Origin: a bacterium
Lineage (GTDB): Bacteria > Bdellovibrionota_C > UBA2361 > RFPC01
Assembly: GCA_030428205.1 (NCBI GenBank)
Contig: JAUIBK010000017.1
Coordinates: forward strand, 1-64,000
Length of the DNA: 64,000 nt
Direction of reading: 5' to 3'
The notes beneath the pieces were generated by a model. The model was given only the letters and a program-made list of their open reading frames with translations, ran no database searches and was not told the origin of the DNA. Position 1 is the stretch's first letter, and each line of letters starts with the position of its first letter. Shown here one piece after another: positions 8,276-17,428 of this stretch. A program made the position numbers and the translations under genes.

Positions 8276-8809
8276 CTACTCTATGACTCTCACATCCATC
8301 TGCGAGAGAGAAGAAAACCTTGGATCACTGACATCAAATCGAGGGTCATCTGGATTGGAGTGGTCAATATCAGCAGCACAGGCACCTGAAGAAACAGCAA
8401 ATTCTCCTTCCATATAAAAACTTACTTGAAGACTGGTTGCTCCATTGAGATTGCCCTCGGTCAGAGTCGTTACCACATACACAGACTCATCCACATTTCG
8501 CTCCAGAGAAGACCATTGGGAGCTGAAGTTTTCAGAGGCGTTATTCGTTTTTACAATCGTGCTATCTTGGACATAGCCAAGACCACTGGGACAACGCACC
8601 TTTACAACCACAAATTCATTTTCAAAGAAACCGAGCGAGTTGATATGAACCCGGATTAACATTCGGTCCCCCGTATCAATTCGTGATGGGCTCACTTCGA
8701 TCTGTACATTGCCGGGGTTTCCAGATGTACCCCCACCGCCACCTCCACAACCGGAGATGAAAAGTATGAGAAGAACGGTAAGAGAAGCGAGAAAATGTTG
8801 CATGAGCAT
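8276..8809 (-). CDS. Lipoprotein of unknown function
   Basis: 177 residues. The N-terminus is a lipoprotein signal peptide with lipobox ISGC and Cys21, followed by a Gly-rich spacer (six Gly) and a Ser/Thr/Gly linker. The mature domain, about residues 35-160, has alternating hydrophobic residues typical of an immunoglobulin-like or DUF11-like beta sandwich (VQIEVSPSRIDTGD, then FVVVKVRCPSGLGYV). No catalytic motif is visible. Two in-frame ATGs (8809 and 8803) are possible starts, and neither has a strong Shine-Dalgarno. It probably faces the periplasm or cell surface. The interrupted small membrane frame lies directly downstream. Confidence 0.75.
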   Translation of the reverse strand: MLMQHFLASLTVLLILFISGCGGGGGGTSGNPGNVQIEVSPSRIDTGDRMLIRVHINSLGFFENEFVVVKVRCPSGLGYVQDSTIVKTNNASENFSSQWSSLERNVDESVYVVTTLTEGNLNGATSLQVSFYMEGEFAVSSGACAADIDHSNPDDPRFDVSDPRFSSLSQMDVRVIE

Positions 8810-8991
8810 TTACGAAAAGAATATCACGCCACAATACCGGGGCGTATAGTATATTTGATGACAGGGAACCGCTTGGAGATTCCTGTATTCTATGAGCTAA
8901 TCTCCCCCTAACAGACTGAAATAACTGAGAATCATCTCGGTCTCAGCGAGCATCTTAATACCGACCTGAACTATTGCGAGATGACGTCTTT

Positions 8992-10446
8992 ATGCACAGC
9001 TCACATGCTACAACCGCTCGAGTGAAACGAGCTCAATATACCACGGCAAGTCGGCCGCATGTTTCTCGGATGAGAAAGAAATCGACTGCGAGCTCTGCCA
9101 TGTCTCCACGTTGGGTTTTTCACTCCCTCTCTTCTCTCGGCGCTACGGCAACGATAACAGCTATCTATTTTAGCGATCCATCCCTGTTGTACCTCCATCA
9201 CTTTTGTATCCTCGGGTACATTGCCTTTGTCATGACTCGGTTTCAGTGCGAACCGTACCATCCAGCCGTTTGGCTTACGCCTTTTCTTTATATCTACCAT
9301 GGCTCAACGTGTGTCTATCACCTCCTCGGGCTAGAATCGGCAAGATACCCGGAAGAAGTAACGCTCTGTGTTTGGCTCGCTATTGCGACAGTGGGAAACT
9401 TTTTTATTCTCTTTGGAAAAAGGGATGAGATTCGATACAAAACCGAACATATGCAAATTGGCGCAATTCCAGTTCGAGTCCTCAAAAGCCTCTATATACT
9501 CTTCCTCTGTATTTTTGCACTCGATCTCATTCAGTTTCTCTTCTCAGGAGCATCCTCAAAGATTGATATTGTGATTTTTGAGATGAGGGGAATAAATCTT
9601 AACTTTTCACACTCACTCCTGATTGTTACCTACACGATATTACTCTCGTACTATACATTCGTGCAGAAGCGATACCCACTCAGGCTAACAGTACTCACGC
9701 TTGGCGTTCTTCTCCTTGGTGTTTTAGTACTCGGAGAAAGAGATCTCCTCCTTCGCCCCCTTGCCATTTCTCTTCTTGTATTGAGTGTGCAAAAGAAATC
9801 GGCAAAATGGCTCGTTCTCCCACTTGGTGCACTCGCCCTCTTGAGTGTTCCATTCCTCGGTGCTCTCAAGAGCTACTTCACACTGGGAGTACGCCTCAGC
9901 AGTGAAAACGATTTTCTCCTAAGCCCCTTTTATGGTGAGTTTCTCCGTGTAGGAAAAAATCTTGAGGTCATACTCCACCGCGTTGACATGTGGGACTATT
10001 TTTACGGTGAAACACTCCTGTGGGATATTGCGAGAGGAATTATTCCAGGTTTTATTTATGTCCCCTCAAATCCAACGAGCTGGTTCAACGATCTCTTTTT
10101 CAGTTCTCTCCGTTCAGAAGGAGGCGCAAACGGTTTTTCTCTTCTTGCTGAAGGGTATATCAATTTTGGGTATAGCGGGATTGTACTCTGGTATTCTGGA
10201 CTCTCTCTTTTTGCCCTTCTGTTCTTTCGCTACAGTAAAAGATCGATTCTTGCTCTTGCCTGCTACCTCTATATGATCCCATTCATGATTCACGTTCAAA
10301 GAGCTGATTTTTCAAATCTTATCTCGCCCTTTTGGAAGCAACTCATTGTCCCTATCTCAATTCTTATTCTTGGAGTAGCAGCTCACAAAGCCCTCATTCG
10401 CAGAAAACAAAAAAAGAGCAGAGGAAGAAAACCGGCCTATACGTAG
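8992..10446 (+). CDS. O-antigen polymerase-like (Wzy-type) integral membrane protein
   Basis: About 484 residues with 11-12 predicted membrane spans after a basic, Ser/Thr-rich N-terminal region of some 50 residues. Features seen in oligosaccharide repeat-unit polymerases are present: a GERDLLLRP segment at the start of a span (the family often has G.R) and, late in the protein, NGFSLLAEGYINFGYSGI, which matches the conserved 'E.Y.NFG..G' loop. Such proteins join undecaprenyl-linked repeat units in the periplasm. ATG at 8992 is chosen; a TTG at 8974 and an ATG at 9070 are alternatives. Its stop and the mirrored stop of the SGNH gene form the palindrome TAGAGCTCTA (10444-10453). The exact polymer is unknown. 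Confidence 0.72.
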   Translation: MHSSHATTARVKRAQYTTASRPHVSRMRKKSTASSAMSPRWVFHSLSSLGATATITAIYFSDPSLLYLHHFCILGYIAFVMTRFQCEPYHPAVWLTPFLYIYHGSTCVYHLLGLESARYPEEVTLCVWLAIATVGNFFILFGKRDEIRYKTEHMQIGAIPVRVLKSLYILFLCIFALDLIQFLFSGASSKIDIVIFEMRGINLNFSHSLLIVTYTILLSYYTFVQKRYPLRLTVLTLGVLLLGVLVLGERDLLLRPLAISLLVLSVQKKSAKWLVLPLGALALLSVPFLGALKSYFTLGVRLSSENDFLLSPFYGEFLRVGKNLEVILHRVDMWDYFYGETLLWDIARGIIPGFIYVPSNPTSWFNDLFFSSLRSEGGANGFSLLAEGYINFGYSGIVLWYSGLSLFALLFFRYSKRSILALACYLYMIPFMIHVQRADFSNLISPFWKQLIVPISILILGVAAHKALIRRKQKKSRGRKPAYT

Positions 10447-10450
10447 AGCT

Positions 10451-11617
10451 CTACTGGCTCATACAAGCCTGGAGGTTCTCAAGCACAGTTGGTCGAACGA
10501 CGCTGGCTGCAAGTTCGTGTCCACGTTCATTCCAATGAGCATCTTTTTTCCACGAGTGAGATATATGATTATCTTCATAGTCCCGTTGAAAAGAAGGTAA
10601 AAGATCTACCGTCGATATACCGAGGCGTTCGAGTTCACTAAGAACTCGGCGCCTTGGTCCAGCAAAATCCCACTCCTCTGGTACGTACTGTACACCGTAA
10701 AACGAGAGCGCCTCTTGCCATCGATCTTCAATATCAAGGTTCGTTGGAATAACAGCAACAACGAAAGGAGTACCTCTTGCCTTAAGAATCTTTTGTATTT
10801 CTGCAAGCACACGAAACGCTACTTCGTAAGCTTCTTCCCAGACAGGATCGTGATTTTTTCGGTAGGTATTCCAATCAACGGGGATTCCTTTTCTGTTACG
10901 AGAAGCCTTTCCCTCATTTGCTGCAAGCCCCATCCACACAAAAGGCTTTTGGAGGGGCGTTTCACGCAAAGCTTCTCGAAAGAGCCTAAAAAAAGTAATT
11001 CCACCGAAAAACTTTCGCAGCGGGTTTGCGGGAACTTTAGCAGGAGCAGGAACAAAGATGAGCTCACCATGCTCATCTACCGTATGAAAAGGCATTGTAT
11101 GAGACGGTTGAAGTTCTCTATGACTATTTCGAATATCATTTCCAAGATACAACCAGAGGACGACCATATCAGGCTCATAGGAGAGTCCGAGAGTCTCCAA
11201 GACCTTCAAATATTGAGACGGGCCAGCACCGCTAGAAGCAAAGTTGAGGACCTCAATGTTCTTGGGTTGTGCATTAAGAGAATTCTCAAGGAGAGCCGTG
11301 ACCGAATCGGTACGATCAACCTGAACAGCTTCTATGAGGCTATCACCAAGAAAGAGAACACGACACGTTTGCCCTGGCTTTGATCGGGTGTGCTCGTGAT
11401 CATGAAAACCGAGAGAATTAGAGCGAACAACGACGTCAAATTCTCCGTTAGAACAAGATGCTTCCTGATGAGGAGTAAGAGACACCCCACGATCATACTG
11501 AAATGTTCGTAAAACAGTACAGGTCGGATAGAACCAGCGGAGCACAAACTCACAACAGACTACAGCAAGCACAAGTCCAAACGAAACAAGACTAACATGG
11601 AGAAAGAGCCGCTTCAC
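10451..11617 (-). CDS. Membrane-anchored SGNH/GDSL hydrolase (AlgX/AlgJ-like fold)
   Basis: 388 residues with an N-terminal anchor at about 5-28. The SGNH blocks are in order: GDS with catalytic Ser93, the Gly block in FASSGAG (about 125-132), GND at 149-151 carrying the oxyanion Asn, and DAHW at 359-362 with Asp359 and His361. The D-x-HW form of the last block is typical of AlgJ/AlgX-like O-acetyltransferases and related periplasmic esterases. The enzyme likely adds or removes acyl groups on an exported glycan. It follows the small lipoprotein gene by nine bases and converges on the Wzy-like gene, which supports a polysaccharide role. Substrate and direction of the reaction cannot be read from sequence. 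Confidence 0.8.
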   Translation of the reverse strand: MKRLFLHVSLVSFGLVLAVVCCEFVLRWFYPTCTVLRTFQYDRGVSLTPHQEASCSNGEFDVVVRSNSLGFHDHEHTRSKPGQTCRVLFLGDSLIEAVQVDRTDSVTALLENSLNAQPKNIEVLNFASSGAGPSQYLKVLETLGLSYEPDMVVLWLYLGNDIRNSHRELQPSHTMPFHTVDEHGELIFVPAPAKVPANPLRKFFGGITFFRLFREALRETPLQKPFVWMGLAANEGKASRNRKGIPVDWNTYRKNHDPVWEEAYEVAFRVLAEIQKILKARGTPFVVAVIPTNLDIEDRWQEALSFYGVQYVPEEWDFAGPRRRVLSELERLGISTVDLLPSFQRDYEDNHISHSWKKDAHWNERGHELAASVVRPTVLENLQACMSQ

Positions 11618-11626
11618 AAATATCCT

Positions 11627-12190
11627 CTACGATTGGCCGTTGAAGAGCGCTGACTCAAACCGGCTATCTTCAAGAGCTTCCTGAATAGCAAAACTCATCG
11701 CCTCAGTAAGAATCCTCTCAATATCCCCCTGTGAGACAAGTGGATGCTCATATGTGACGTTTCCTTCATACTCCCCATGAAAAAGTGGAACTTTCCCTTT
11801 CTGCAATAGGCGAATTCTGACTTTCGCACGTGCTTTAATGCGATTGACAGGAAAACTCGGTGTGACATCAACAAACCAGTCCCTCACTTCTCCTTCCAAA
11901 AGAGGTGCATCAAAAGCAACAAGCTCAGCGTGTCGAGCTTTCAACTCTCTTTCAAATGCCAATGCGACACTTGCTGGCACGTCTCCTTCTGGGGAAAGAT
12001 TTTTCCCATTAAAATGACCGATGACCTCTTTCTGGCGAGCATCAGTGAAAACACCTACCGTAAGACGTCCACGAAGATATTGAGAAGAAGAATCTGAGGT
12101 AGGAATCTGGGAGACAAGAAGCGTTCGCTCAAGGCCAGGGGCACACGAACAGAGAAGAGAAAGAGCAATAACACAAAAAAAAGTCCGCAT
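11627..12190 (-). CDS. Lipoprotein of unknown function
   Basis: 187 residues with a short lipoprotein signal peptide and lipobox LCSC (Cys16). The mature part has no known motif but carries alternating strands and charged helices consistent with a YajG-like or LptE-like alpha/beta lipoprotein, which is only an impression. Residues near 100-150 contain WFVDVTPSFPVN and a basic RIKARAKVRIRL strand. The gene ends nine bases before the SGNH hydrolase starts, so the two form a two-gene operon, and the lipoprotein may assist surface presentation of the glycan that the hydrolase acts on. Confidence 0.7.
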   Translation of the reverse strand: MRTFFCVIALSLLCSCAPGLERTLLVSQIPTSDSSSQYLRGRLTVGVFTDARQKEVIGHFNGKNLSPEGDVPASVALAFERELKARHAELVAFDAPLLEGEVRDWFVDVTPSFPVNRIKARAKVRIRLLQKGKVPLFHGEYEGNVTYEHPLVSQGDIERILTEAMSFAIQEALEDSRFESALFNGQS

Positions 12191-12231
12191 GTGAAGTATC
12201 CTCCCGATTTCATACTATAGCCTTTCGACTA

Positions 12232-13416
12232 TCAATTTGAAAAGTTCAATAACAACTCTTCTGCTTCACTGAGCACTTCCGGAGACTCATCTCTTTGCTG
12301 TGTCTTTTCAACAAATTGGCGAGCAATACGATAGTCTCCAACACTCTTCGCTAATTCGGCACTCGCCCAAAGAGCGTGTTGGCGGATAACGGCAGAAGCG
12401 TCTTCTTCCACGCACTGTCGTAGAAGAGAGACAAGCTCAACTTCGTTTTTATTCACAGCTACTGCGCACGCATTTCGTAAAAGTCCTTCTCGCTTAGCTC
12501 GCATGAGTGGTGTCCCTGCAAAAAATTTTGAAAATTCCTGATGGCTGCGGAGAGACAAAAGAGTAGAAAGCGAAACAAAGGGACCAGAACCATGGGTTTC
12601 AGAGAACTGCTCCACTTCCATGAATGAATTGGTCTTCATCGGTGAGTGATTAAAAGGGCAAACCTCTTGACAAACATCACACCCAAAAAGCCACTCTCCA
12701 AGAGCGGTTCTCTCCCACGAAGAAAGAGCACCTCGTTTTTCAATCGTGAGATACGATATACACTTTCGCGCATCAAGTGTGTACGCATCCGCAAACGCGT
12801 CTGTAGGGCAATGAGTCAAGCAGCGCGTACAAGATCCACAAGATTCATCAACGAGTGGAAATGCAATTGTATCATCAACGAGTTCAACATCCCAAAGCAT
12901 CTCTGCAACAAAGAAGAATGACCCTTCTCGGGGACGGATGAGCATCGTATTCTTTCCAATAAAGCCAAGACCAGCCTCTCTCGCAAACGCTCTCTCAAGA
13001 AGCGGCACAGCGTCCGTAAACACGCGATGTACCAACGGAGCACCTATCTCTGACTCCACTCTCGCGAGAAGCCCTTTCATCCGCTTTCGAATTACACGGT
13101 GGTAATCCTTCCCCCAGGCATATCGTGCGATACGCCCATGTCCTTGAGGAGGCTTTGGACAAGGTGAATGACTATAGTGCACCCCAAAGAGGACAAGACT
13201 CTTGGCCTCTGGTAACAACCTCAGCGGTGACGCAAAAAGCTCAGCCTCGCGATTCATGTACGAGAGCTCTCCCGCATACCCACTCTCTTGCCATGCAGCC
13301 AGCCGCTGCTGAGCCTCTCTTCTCGTCGAAAGATCCGTTAAAACTCCATAGAGCGAGAGACCACAGTCTTTTGAGAGCGAGGAAAGAGTATCGAGGGAAA
13401 GCTGTTTTGTGGTCAT
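12232..13416 (-). CDS. queG: Epoxyqueuosine reductase QueG
   Basis: 394 residues. The enzyme reduces epoxyqueuosine to queuosine at the wobble base of GUN-anticodon tRNAs, using cobalamin and two [4Fe-4S] clusters. The ferredoxin-type cysteines are clear: CGSCTRCLTHCP with Cys193, 196, 199 and 203, and GCDVCQEVCPFN with Cys246, 249 and 253. The catalytic Asp is probably Asp135 in FTDAVPLLERA. The N-terminal cobalamin-binding region contains the family hallmark RYAWGKDYHRVI at about 98-109. The C-terminal 120 residues are HEAT-like helices, as in the longer QueG form. It stands alone; the nearest upstream sequence is the hairpin-rich intergenic block. Confidence 0.96.
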   Translation of the reverse strand: MTTKQLSLDTLSSLSKDCGLSLYGVLTDLSTRREAQQRLAAWQESGYAGELSYMNREAELFASPLRLLPEAKSLVLFGVHYSHSPCPKPPQGHGRIARYAWGKDYHRVIRKRMKGLLARVESEIGAPLVHRVFTDAVPLLERAFAREAGLGFIGKNTMLIRPREGSFFFVAEMLWDVELVDDTIAFPLVDESCGSCTRCLTHCPTDAFADAYTLDARKCISYLTIEKRGALSSWERTALGEWLFGCDVCQEVCPFNHSPMKTNSFMEVEQFSETHGSGPFVSLSTLLSLRSHQEFSKFFAGTPLMRAKREGLLRNACAVAVNKNEVELVSLLRQCVEEDASAVIRQHALWASAELAKSVGDYRIARQFVEKTQQRDESPEVLSEAEELLLNFSN

Positions 13417-13570
13417 AAAGAGACAATAATAGCCGTCAAGCTAAGATTTTTTAAGATTATTCTATGATGAGTTCTTCGAGGAGAGCAAGAAGAAGGCTCG
13501 TCGAGAGTCTGTCTTTTTTCCACACTCTTCGTCTCTGCTTCGGCTTCCCTCTTGGCCTTGGTCTTCTTTG

Positions 13571-13664
13571 AACCACGGAGGACGCGGTGAGCACGGAGGA
13601 TTTCACGGAGATGTTTCAATCCCCCTCCGTGAAACTCTCCGAGTACTCCGCGTTCTCCGTGGTT
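13571..13664. repeat. Long intergenic hairpin with 9-nt periodic CACGGAG units
   Basis: Left arm 13571-13610 and right arm 13625-13664 are 40 nt each and pair with 33 of 40 matches around a 14-nt loop. Within the left arm the heptamer CACGGAG or a close variant occurs at 13574, 13583, 13592 and 13604, that is with 9, 9 and 12 nt spacing. It lies in the 563-nt gap between queG and the alpha/beta hydrolase gene and codes for nothing I can support. The arm architecture matches the two CGCGAAG elements listed separately. Confidence 0.85.
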
Positions 13665-13733
13665 AATCCACTATGAACTCTATCCAGAATTAAAGCTTCT
13701 CCTTCTTGATCTGACTCCGCCTGGTTATAAATT

Positions 13734-13807
13734 TATAACGCGAAGTACGCGATGTACGCGAAGATCTCCCCCTCCTCCTTCGCGTACATCGCGTACTTCG
13801 CGTTATA
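13734..13807. repeat. Perfect 30-bp inverted repeat with 9-nt periodic CGCGAAG units
   Basis: The arms at 13734-13763 and 13778-13807 are perfectly complementary over 30 bases, with a 14-nt pyrimidine-rich loop. The heptamers CGCGAAG, CGCGATG and CGCGAAG start at 13739, 13748 and 13757, a 9-nt period. The element is 70 nt downstream of the CACGGAG hairpin. The rest of the gap (13417-13570, 13665-13733, 13808-13979) shows no gene, only purine/pyrimidine-skewed sequence. The perfect arms suggest recent origin or active maintenance. Confidence 0.9.
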
Positions 13808-13979
13808 TAATTTCACCATGGTATCTGCATATTCTATGAGATTACCCCTTATCCGTGGATCTGGGCCTAGCCCTGCTCAAGAACAAGAAGGATGAGGTGT
13901 CGGTGCAAGAGAGAAGAGGAGCACATGTTTTGACAGGTGCCTTCCCCCCTATTCACTCATTTGCTACAAAGAACCCCAA

Positions 13980-14621
13980 ATGAACCGCCCCACTAGCTCA
14001 CCCATTATTCTCATCCACGGCCTTGTCCGCACAACCAAATCAATGTCTTTGCTTGCTTACTTTTTACGCAAACAAGGCCATACCGTTTACAACTTTGCTT
14101 ATCCATCGCACAAAGCAACAATAGAAGAGCACACCAAGCGCTTTGCTCAATTTCTTCTCGACAACAACATTCCCAAAGACATCCCTCTCCATTTCATAAC
14201 TCATTCGCTCGGTAGTCTTCTTGCCCGTTCATTCGCTCTTTCCTACGGAAGTGAATTCACACTTGGTAGGATCTCGATGCTTGGTCCTCCAAACCAAGGA
14301 GCCCAAATAGCTCGTTTCCTTCTCCGAATTCCTGGCACAAGGCTTCTGTTTGGTCCGGTGCTTTCTGAGATTGCTCACCTCGATCTTCAACCAGCAACAG
14401 ATATCCTCGAAGTAGGCGTGATTGCCGGTGGAATTGGGTGTCGAATAGGGTTCTTGCCCTTTGTTTCAGGTGACAATGATGGTATCGTTTCGGTTGAAGA
14501 AACGAAGCTCGAGGGAATGAGAGACTTTACACGAGTTGCCATTCCACATGCTTTCCTTATGTTTTCTCCCCGTGTCTGGAGACTCAGTCTCAATTTTCTC
14601 AGCCGGGGAACGTTTGAATAG
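13980..14621 (+). CDS. Alpha/beta hydrolase (lipase/esterase-like)
   Basis: 213 residues, cytoplasmic, no signal peptide. The oxyanion-hole strand is LIHGL at 11-15, the nucleophile elbow is THSLGS with Ser76, the acid is probably Asp165 or Asp167 in SGDNDGIV, and the catalytic His is His190 in IPHAFL. The short cap and the 'LGPPNQG' strand after the nucleophile match the small lipase/esterase group related to PGAP1-like hydrolases. The substrate is unknown. The prenyl synthase gene begins seven bases after its stop, so they are probably cotranscribed. Upstream lies the repeat-rich gap. Confidence 0.83.
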   Translation: MNRPTSSPIILIHGLVRTTKSMSLLAYFLRKQGHTVYNFAYPSHKATIEEHTKRFAQFLLDNNIPKDIPLHFITHSLGSLLARSFALSYGSEFTLGRISMLGPPNQGAQIARFLLRIPGTRLLFGPVLSEIAHLDLQPATDILEVGVIAGGIGCRIGFLPFVSGDNDGIVSVEETKLEGMRDFTRVAIPHAFLMFSPRVWRLSLNFLSRGTFE

Positions 14622-14628
14622 CTGTCTT

Positions 14629-15684
14629 ATGTCCACAGAAAATAACGCTCCTGCTCTCAGCTCACCAGCAGGCCACCCTCCCTCGCTCACTTCCGCAAAA
14701 GTAGAGCTTCTTCAAATCCTTTCATCCCTCAAAGAGATGGGAGATGTCGATAAACTGATTCGCGCTTCGCTCGGCTCTGAGTCTACTATACTCACAGAAA
14801 TTCCACTTTATCTCCTTGAGCTTGGTGGGAAACGGATGCGCCCGGCTCTTACCCTTCTCTGTTCGCATGCTTTTGGGATGGAGACAGCATCACAAAAAGT
14901 CATTGATGTCGCTGCTGGGATTGAGCTGATCCATATGGCTACCTTGCTGCACGATGACATTATCGACAAATCTCCTCTGCGCAGGCACAAAGAGTCTCCT
15001 TATGTGAAATTTGGTACCCCAAAGACTCTTCTGTCTGGAGATTTTCTCCTTGTCCGAGCTTTTAGTCTCTGCGCAAGACTTGATCGATTTATTATTAACG
15101 AAACAGAACAGGCTTGCATTGAGCTCACCGAAGGTGAGGTCAACGAATTTGCGATTCCCATCGAAGACCACACACTTGAATCAAGCCTTGAAATTGCTCG
15201 CAAAAAGACGGCAGCCCTTTTTCGACTTGCTGCAACATGCGGTTCATATCTCGCTGGAGCAGATGAAACTGCCGTTTCGGCCATGTCGGCGTATGGGGAA
15301 AACCTTGGAATAGCTTTTCAAATTCTCGATGACATTCTCGATGTCACTGCGGATCAGGATCTTCTTGGAAAACCATCGGGCATTGATATCCTCGAAAGAA
15401 AACCATCATATCCAAATATGCTATGGCTTTCTTCTGGGGATAAGGACGTCCAAGAGCTCTTTACTGGGGAACCTCTTACGCAAGACTCACCTCAACTAAA
15501 GTCGGCAATCCAAGAACTCTGCAACAGCCCCTATATACCTGAGGCAAAAGCGAAAGCCGCTCATTTTGTCGAGACAGCGCTTAACGCGCTTGAAAAAGCT
15601 GAGCAAGCAGCAGAAACGGCTCACAAGCAAACGTTTGAAGCGCTCCGTACCCTTGCTCGCTTTACACTTGAGCGAATGCTTTAA
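14629..15684 (+). CDS. Polyprenyl (octaprenyl/heptaprenyl-type) diphosphate synthase
   Basis: 351 residues from the ATG at 14629. The first Asp-rich motif is DDIID at 109-113 and the second is DDILD at 234-238, and the substrate-binding block GGKRMRPAL is at 66-74. Both motifs have the long-chain trans-prenyltransferase form, where successive isopentenyl diphosphate units are added to an allylic primer to make the side chain of a quinone. The protein is about 25 residues longer than usual at the N-terminus. The isoprenoid precursor gene ispH is also in this window (36317-37567). Chain length cannot be decided from sequence. Its TAA and the stop of the opposite gene share TTAA. Confidence 0.92.
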   Translation: MSTENNAPALSSPAGHPPSLTSAKVELLQILSSLKEMGDVDKLIRASLGSESTILTEIPLYLLELGGKRMRPALTLLCSHAFGMETASQKVIDVAAGIELIHMATLLHDDIIDKSPLRRHKESPYVKFGTPKTLLSGDFLLVRAFSLCARLDRFIINETEQACIELTEGEVNEFAIPIEDHTLESSLEIARKKTAALFRLAATCGSYLAGADETAVSAMSAYGENLGIAFQILDDILDVTADQDLLGKPSGIDILERKPSYPNMLWLSSGDKDVQELFTGEPLTQDSPQLKSAIQELCNSPYIPEAKAKAAHFVETALNALEKAEQAAETAHKQTFEALRTLARFTLERML

Positions 15685-17045
15685 TCACATGTTATCTGAC
15701 TGTCTGGAATGAGAGCTGCAAGACCTTCAATCTCAGCAATACGAGCGGTGATCTTTGCTCTTTTCTTCTCCGCTTTTATTAGCGCAGTAGGGCGTTTCTT
15801 GAGAATCTTAAACAGCTTAAACATCCCCTTATACGTATTCTCCTCAATAAATGGAGAGAGACTAAGCGCTTCGCGCAGCGAGCCTGTAAAGGAAAGATTC
15901 GAAATCTGATCACAGAAGATATAACTTGGCGCAGCACAGGTATTCTGAATTGAGGTCATCTCTTGTACAGGAACCAGTGAGGACTTGATCTGTTTTACAT
16001 CAAGAATGGCATTACGCATTCCTCTTCGACCTTTGAGGCGCTTCCTTTCCGCCTTTGCAGAACTTCCTCGTGGATAAACACGATAAGAGCGGTTGATCTG
16101 TTTACGTCTCCACTTACGAAGTGTCTTGAGCAAACTATCAACTTTCTCGCTGAGGGCAAGTACTGTTGGAGATATATCACTCTCAGAACAGAGAAAACAG
16201 AAATCAGCTCCATTTTCAAGATCCTCTTCTGCACAACCAATCTGGATAGCAAAATCTATCTGAGTCTCTGGCTTACAACTCGTATCGTTGACAGGGTTAT
16301 CAGAGCGAACAACGACTTGAAAGGCATACTCTTCGCCTACGCTTGTACTTTCCGTATTCCAAATAATTTTACAATCTGAAGTAACTCTCAAAGCATGCTC
16401 ACCTGCGATAGGATTTTCAAGAAGTCCAATCTGATAACTGGCAGCACGAAGCGAACAGGTAAAAGCATTTGAGTAGCTGAGGTATGGCATCAGGTCAATC
16501 GTTTGTTCTTTGCCAACTTGCATAGCAAGCGATGTCTCACCATGATAATTTGGTGCCGGCTGAGATCCGTTACTTCCACGCAGAACACTATAGCGAGTTC
16601 GTACGGCAAATTGCGTGTTATCAGGGTCTCGGTTGAGTATGCCTTCATGGCGCGTTGGGCCTTGAAAACTTTTATAAACACATCCATTGCAATAATCGTC
16701 AGGTTGAACACAGTCGAGCTTATCTGCAGGAATTGAGCCTATTCCGTCATATGAAGTAGATGTCATTACTGTGCTCGAAAGATTTGTGAATTCCTCTGTT
16801 TCGACGGAGTTAAGCTGAACATCTTCAGTGCCATGACCACCAATACTCAGAACGGTACTTTCAGTACCACTAAACGCATGTGAAACAGAAAATAACGTAT
16901 CAGCAGATCCATCACCATTTCGTGTGACACTTGTGATATTGATGACGCCAGAGTAAAACTCACCATCATCACTCCATACGTTGTGAACTGGAGAGAGACA
17001 AAGAAGAAAAACAGATAGAGAATACTGTAAAAACCTACGTGACAT
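15681..17045 (-). CDS. Secreted protein of unknown function
   Basis: 454 residues from the ATG at 17045, chosen because AAGGA lies eight bases upstream and a Sec signal peptide follows at once (MSRRFLQYSLSVFLLCLSP, likely cut near residue 27). Residues about 30-280 look like beta-rich domain(s) with cadherin- or Ig-like spacing. A cluster of cysteines occurs at about 270-290, and a long basic helical region (KWRRKQ.., KAERKRLKGRRG) occupies about 310-350. The C-terminal 100 residues contain further cysteines and a Lys/Ala helix. No enzyme motif is seen and no family is recognised. It converges on the prenyl synthase gene with overlapping stops. Confidence 0.65.
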   Translation of the reverse strand: MSRRFLQYSLSVFLLCLSPVHNVWSDDGEFYSGVINITSVTRNGDGSADTLFSVSHAFSGTESTVLSIGGHGTEDVQLNSVETEEFTNLSSTVMTSTSYDGIGSIPADKLDCVQPDDYCNGCVYKSFQGPTRHEGILNRDPDNTQFAVRTRYSVLRGSNGSQPAPNYHGETSLAMQVGKEQTIDLMPYLSYSNAFTCSLRAASYQIGLLENPIAGEHALRVTSDCKIIWNTESTSVGEEYAFQVVVRSDNPVNDTSCKPETQIDFAIQIGCAEEDLENGADFCFLCSESDISPTVLALSEKVDSLLKTLRKWRRKQINRSYRVYPRGSSAKAERKRLKGRRGMRNAILDVKQIKSSLVPVQEMTSIQNTCAAPSYIFCDQISNLSFTGSLREALSLSPFIEENTYKGMFKLFKILKKRPTALIKAEKKRAKITARIAEIEGLAALIPDSQITCD

Positions 17046-17378
17046 GGGACCATCCTTTAACGAAGCATCAAGTACAAAGACTCGAACAAGCCGAAAGAGT
17101 GCCGCCCCCAAAATTTCGTCAAACCTTCTCTTATGTTATCCGTACGAAGAGAAGAGATGTTTCATAGTTTCTCGGATTCGATCGAATCAGGATAATTGTT
17201 TATTATCAGTAGGTTAGATTGATATTTCCTACGAATTCTTCTTATGCCACACCGCTTTTGATGGCCCCATAACTTCTCTTACACAGTGTCGCAACGGATG
17301 TGACACGTAACCGTCTATCGAGCTCTCGCCTCTGGATTCATCCCCAGATGTGTGAAGAGCGGTTGAGGAAAGGTTTTT

Positions 17379-17396
17379 GTAGTCATATTTGACTAC
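17379..17396 (+). promoter_or_regulatory. Short perfect hairpin in the leader of the 102-aa small protein gene
   Basis: GTAGTCA and TGACTAC form a perfect 7-bp stem with a TATT loop, ending 32 nt before the ATG at 17429. A strong ribosome-binding site (TTAGGAG) follows. The hairpin may be an operator palindrome or a 5' mRNA stabilising element; which one is not decided by sequence. The remaining gap 17046-17378 shows no supportable gene. Confidence 0.4.
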
Positions 17397-17428
17397 GGTT
17401 CGCCAGTTTTTTCTTAGGAGAAAAAAAC

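Noticed and set aside
13413..13619. Reverse open frame over the CACGGAG hairpin
   Set aside because: Its translation starts inside the palindromic arm and is made of low-complexity Arg/Lys/Thr sequence with no ribosome site. It is explained by the repeat.
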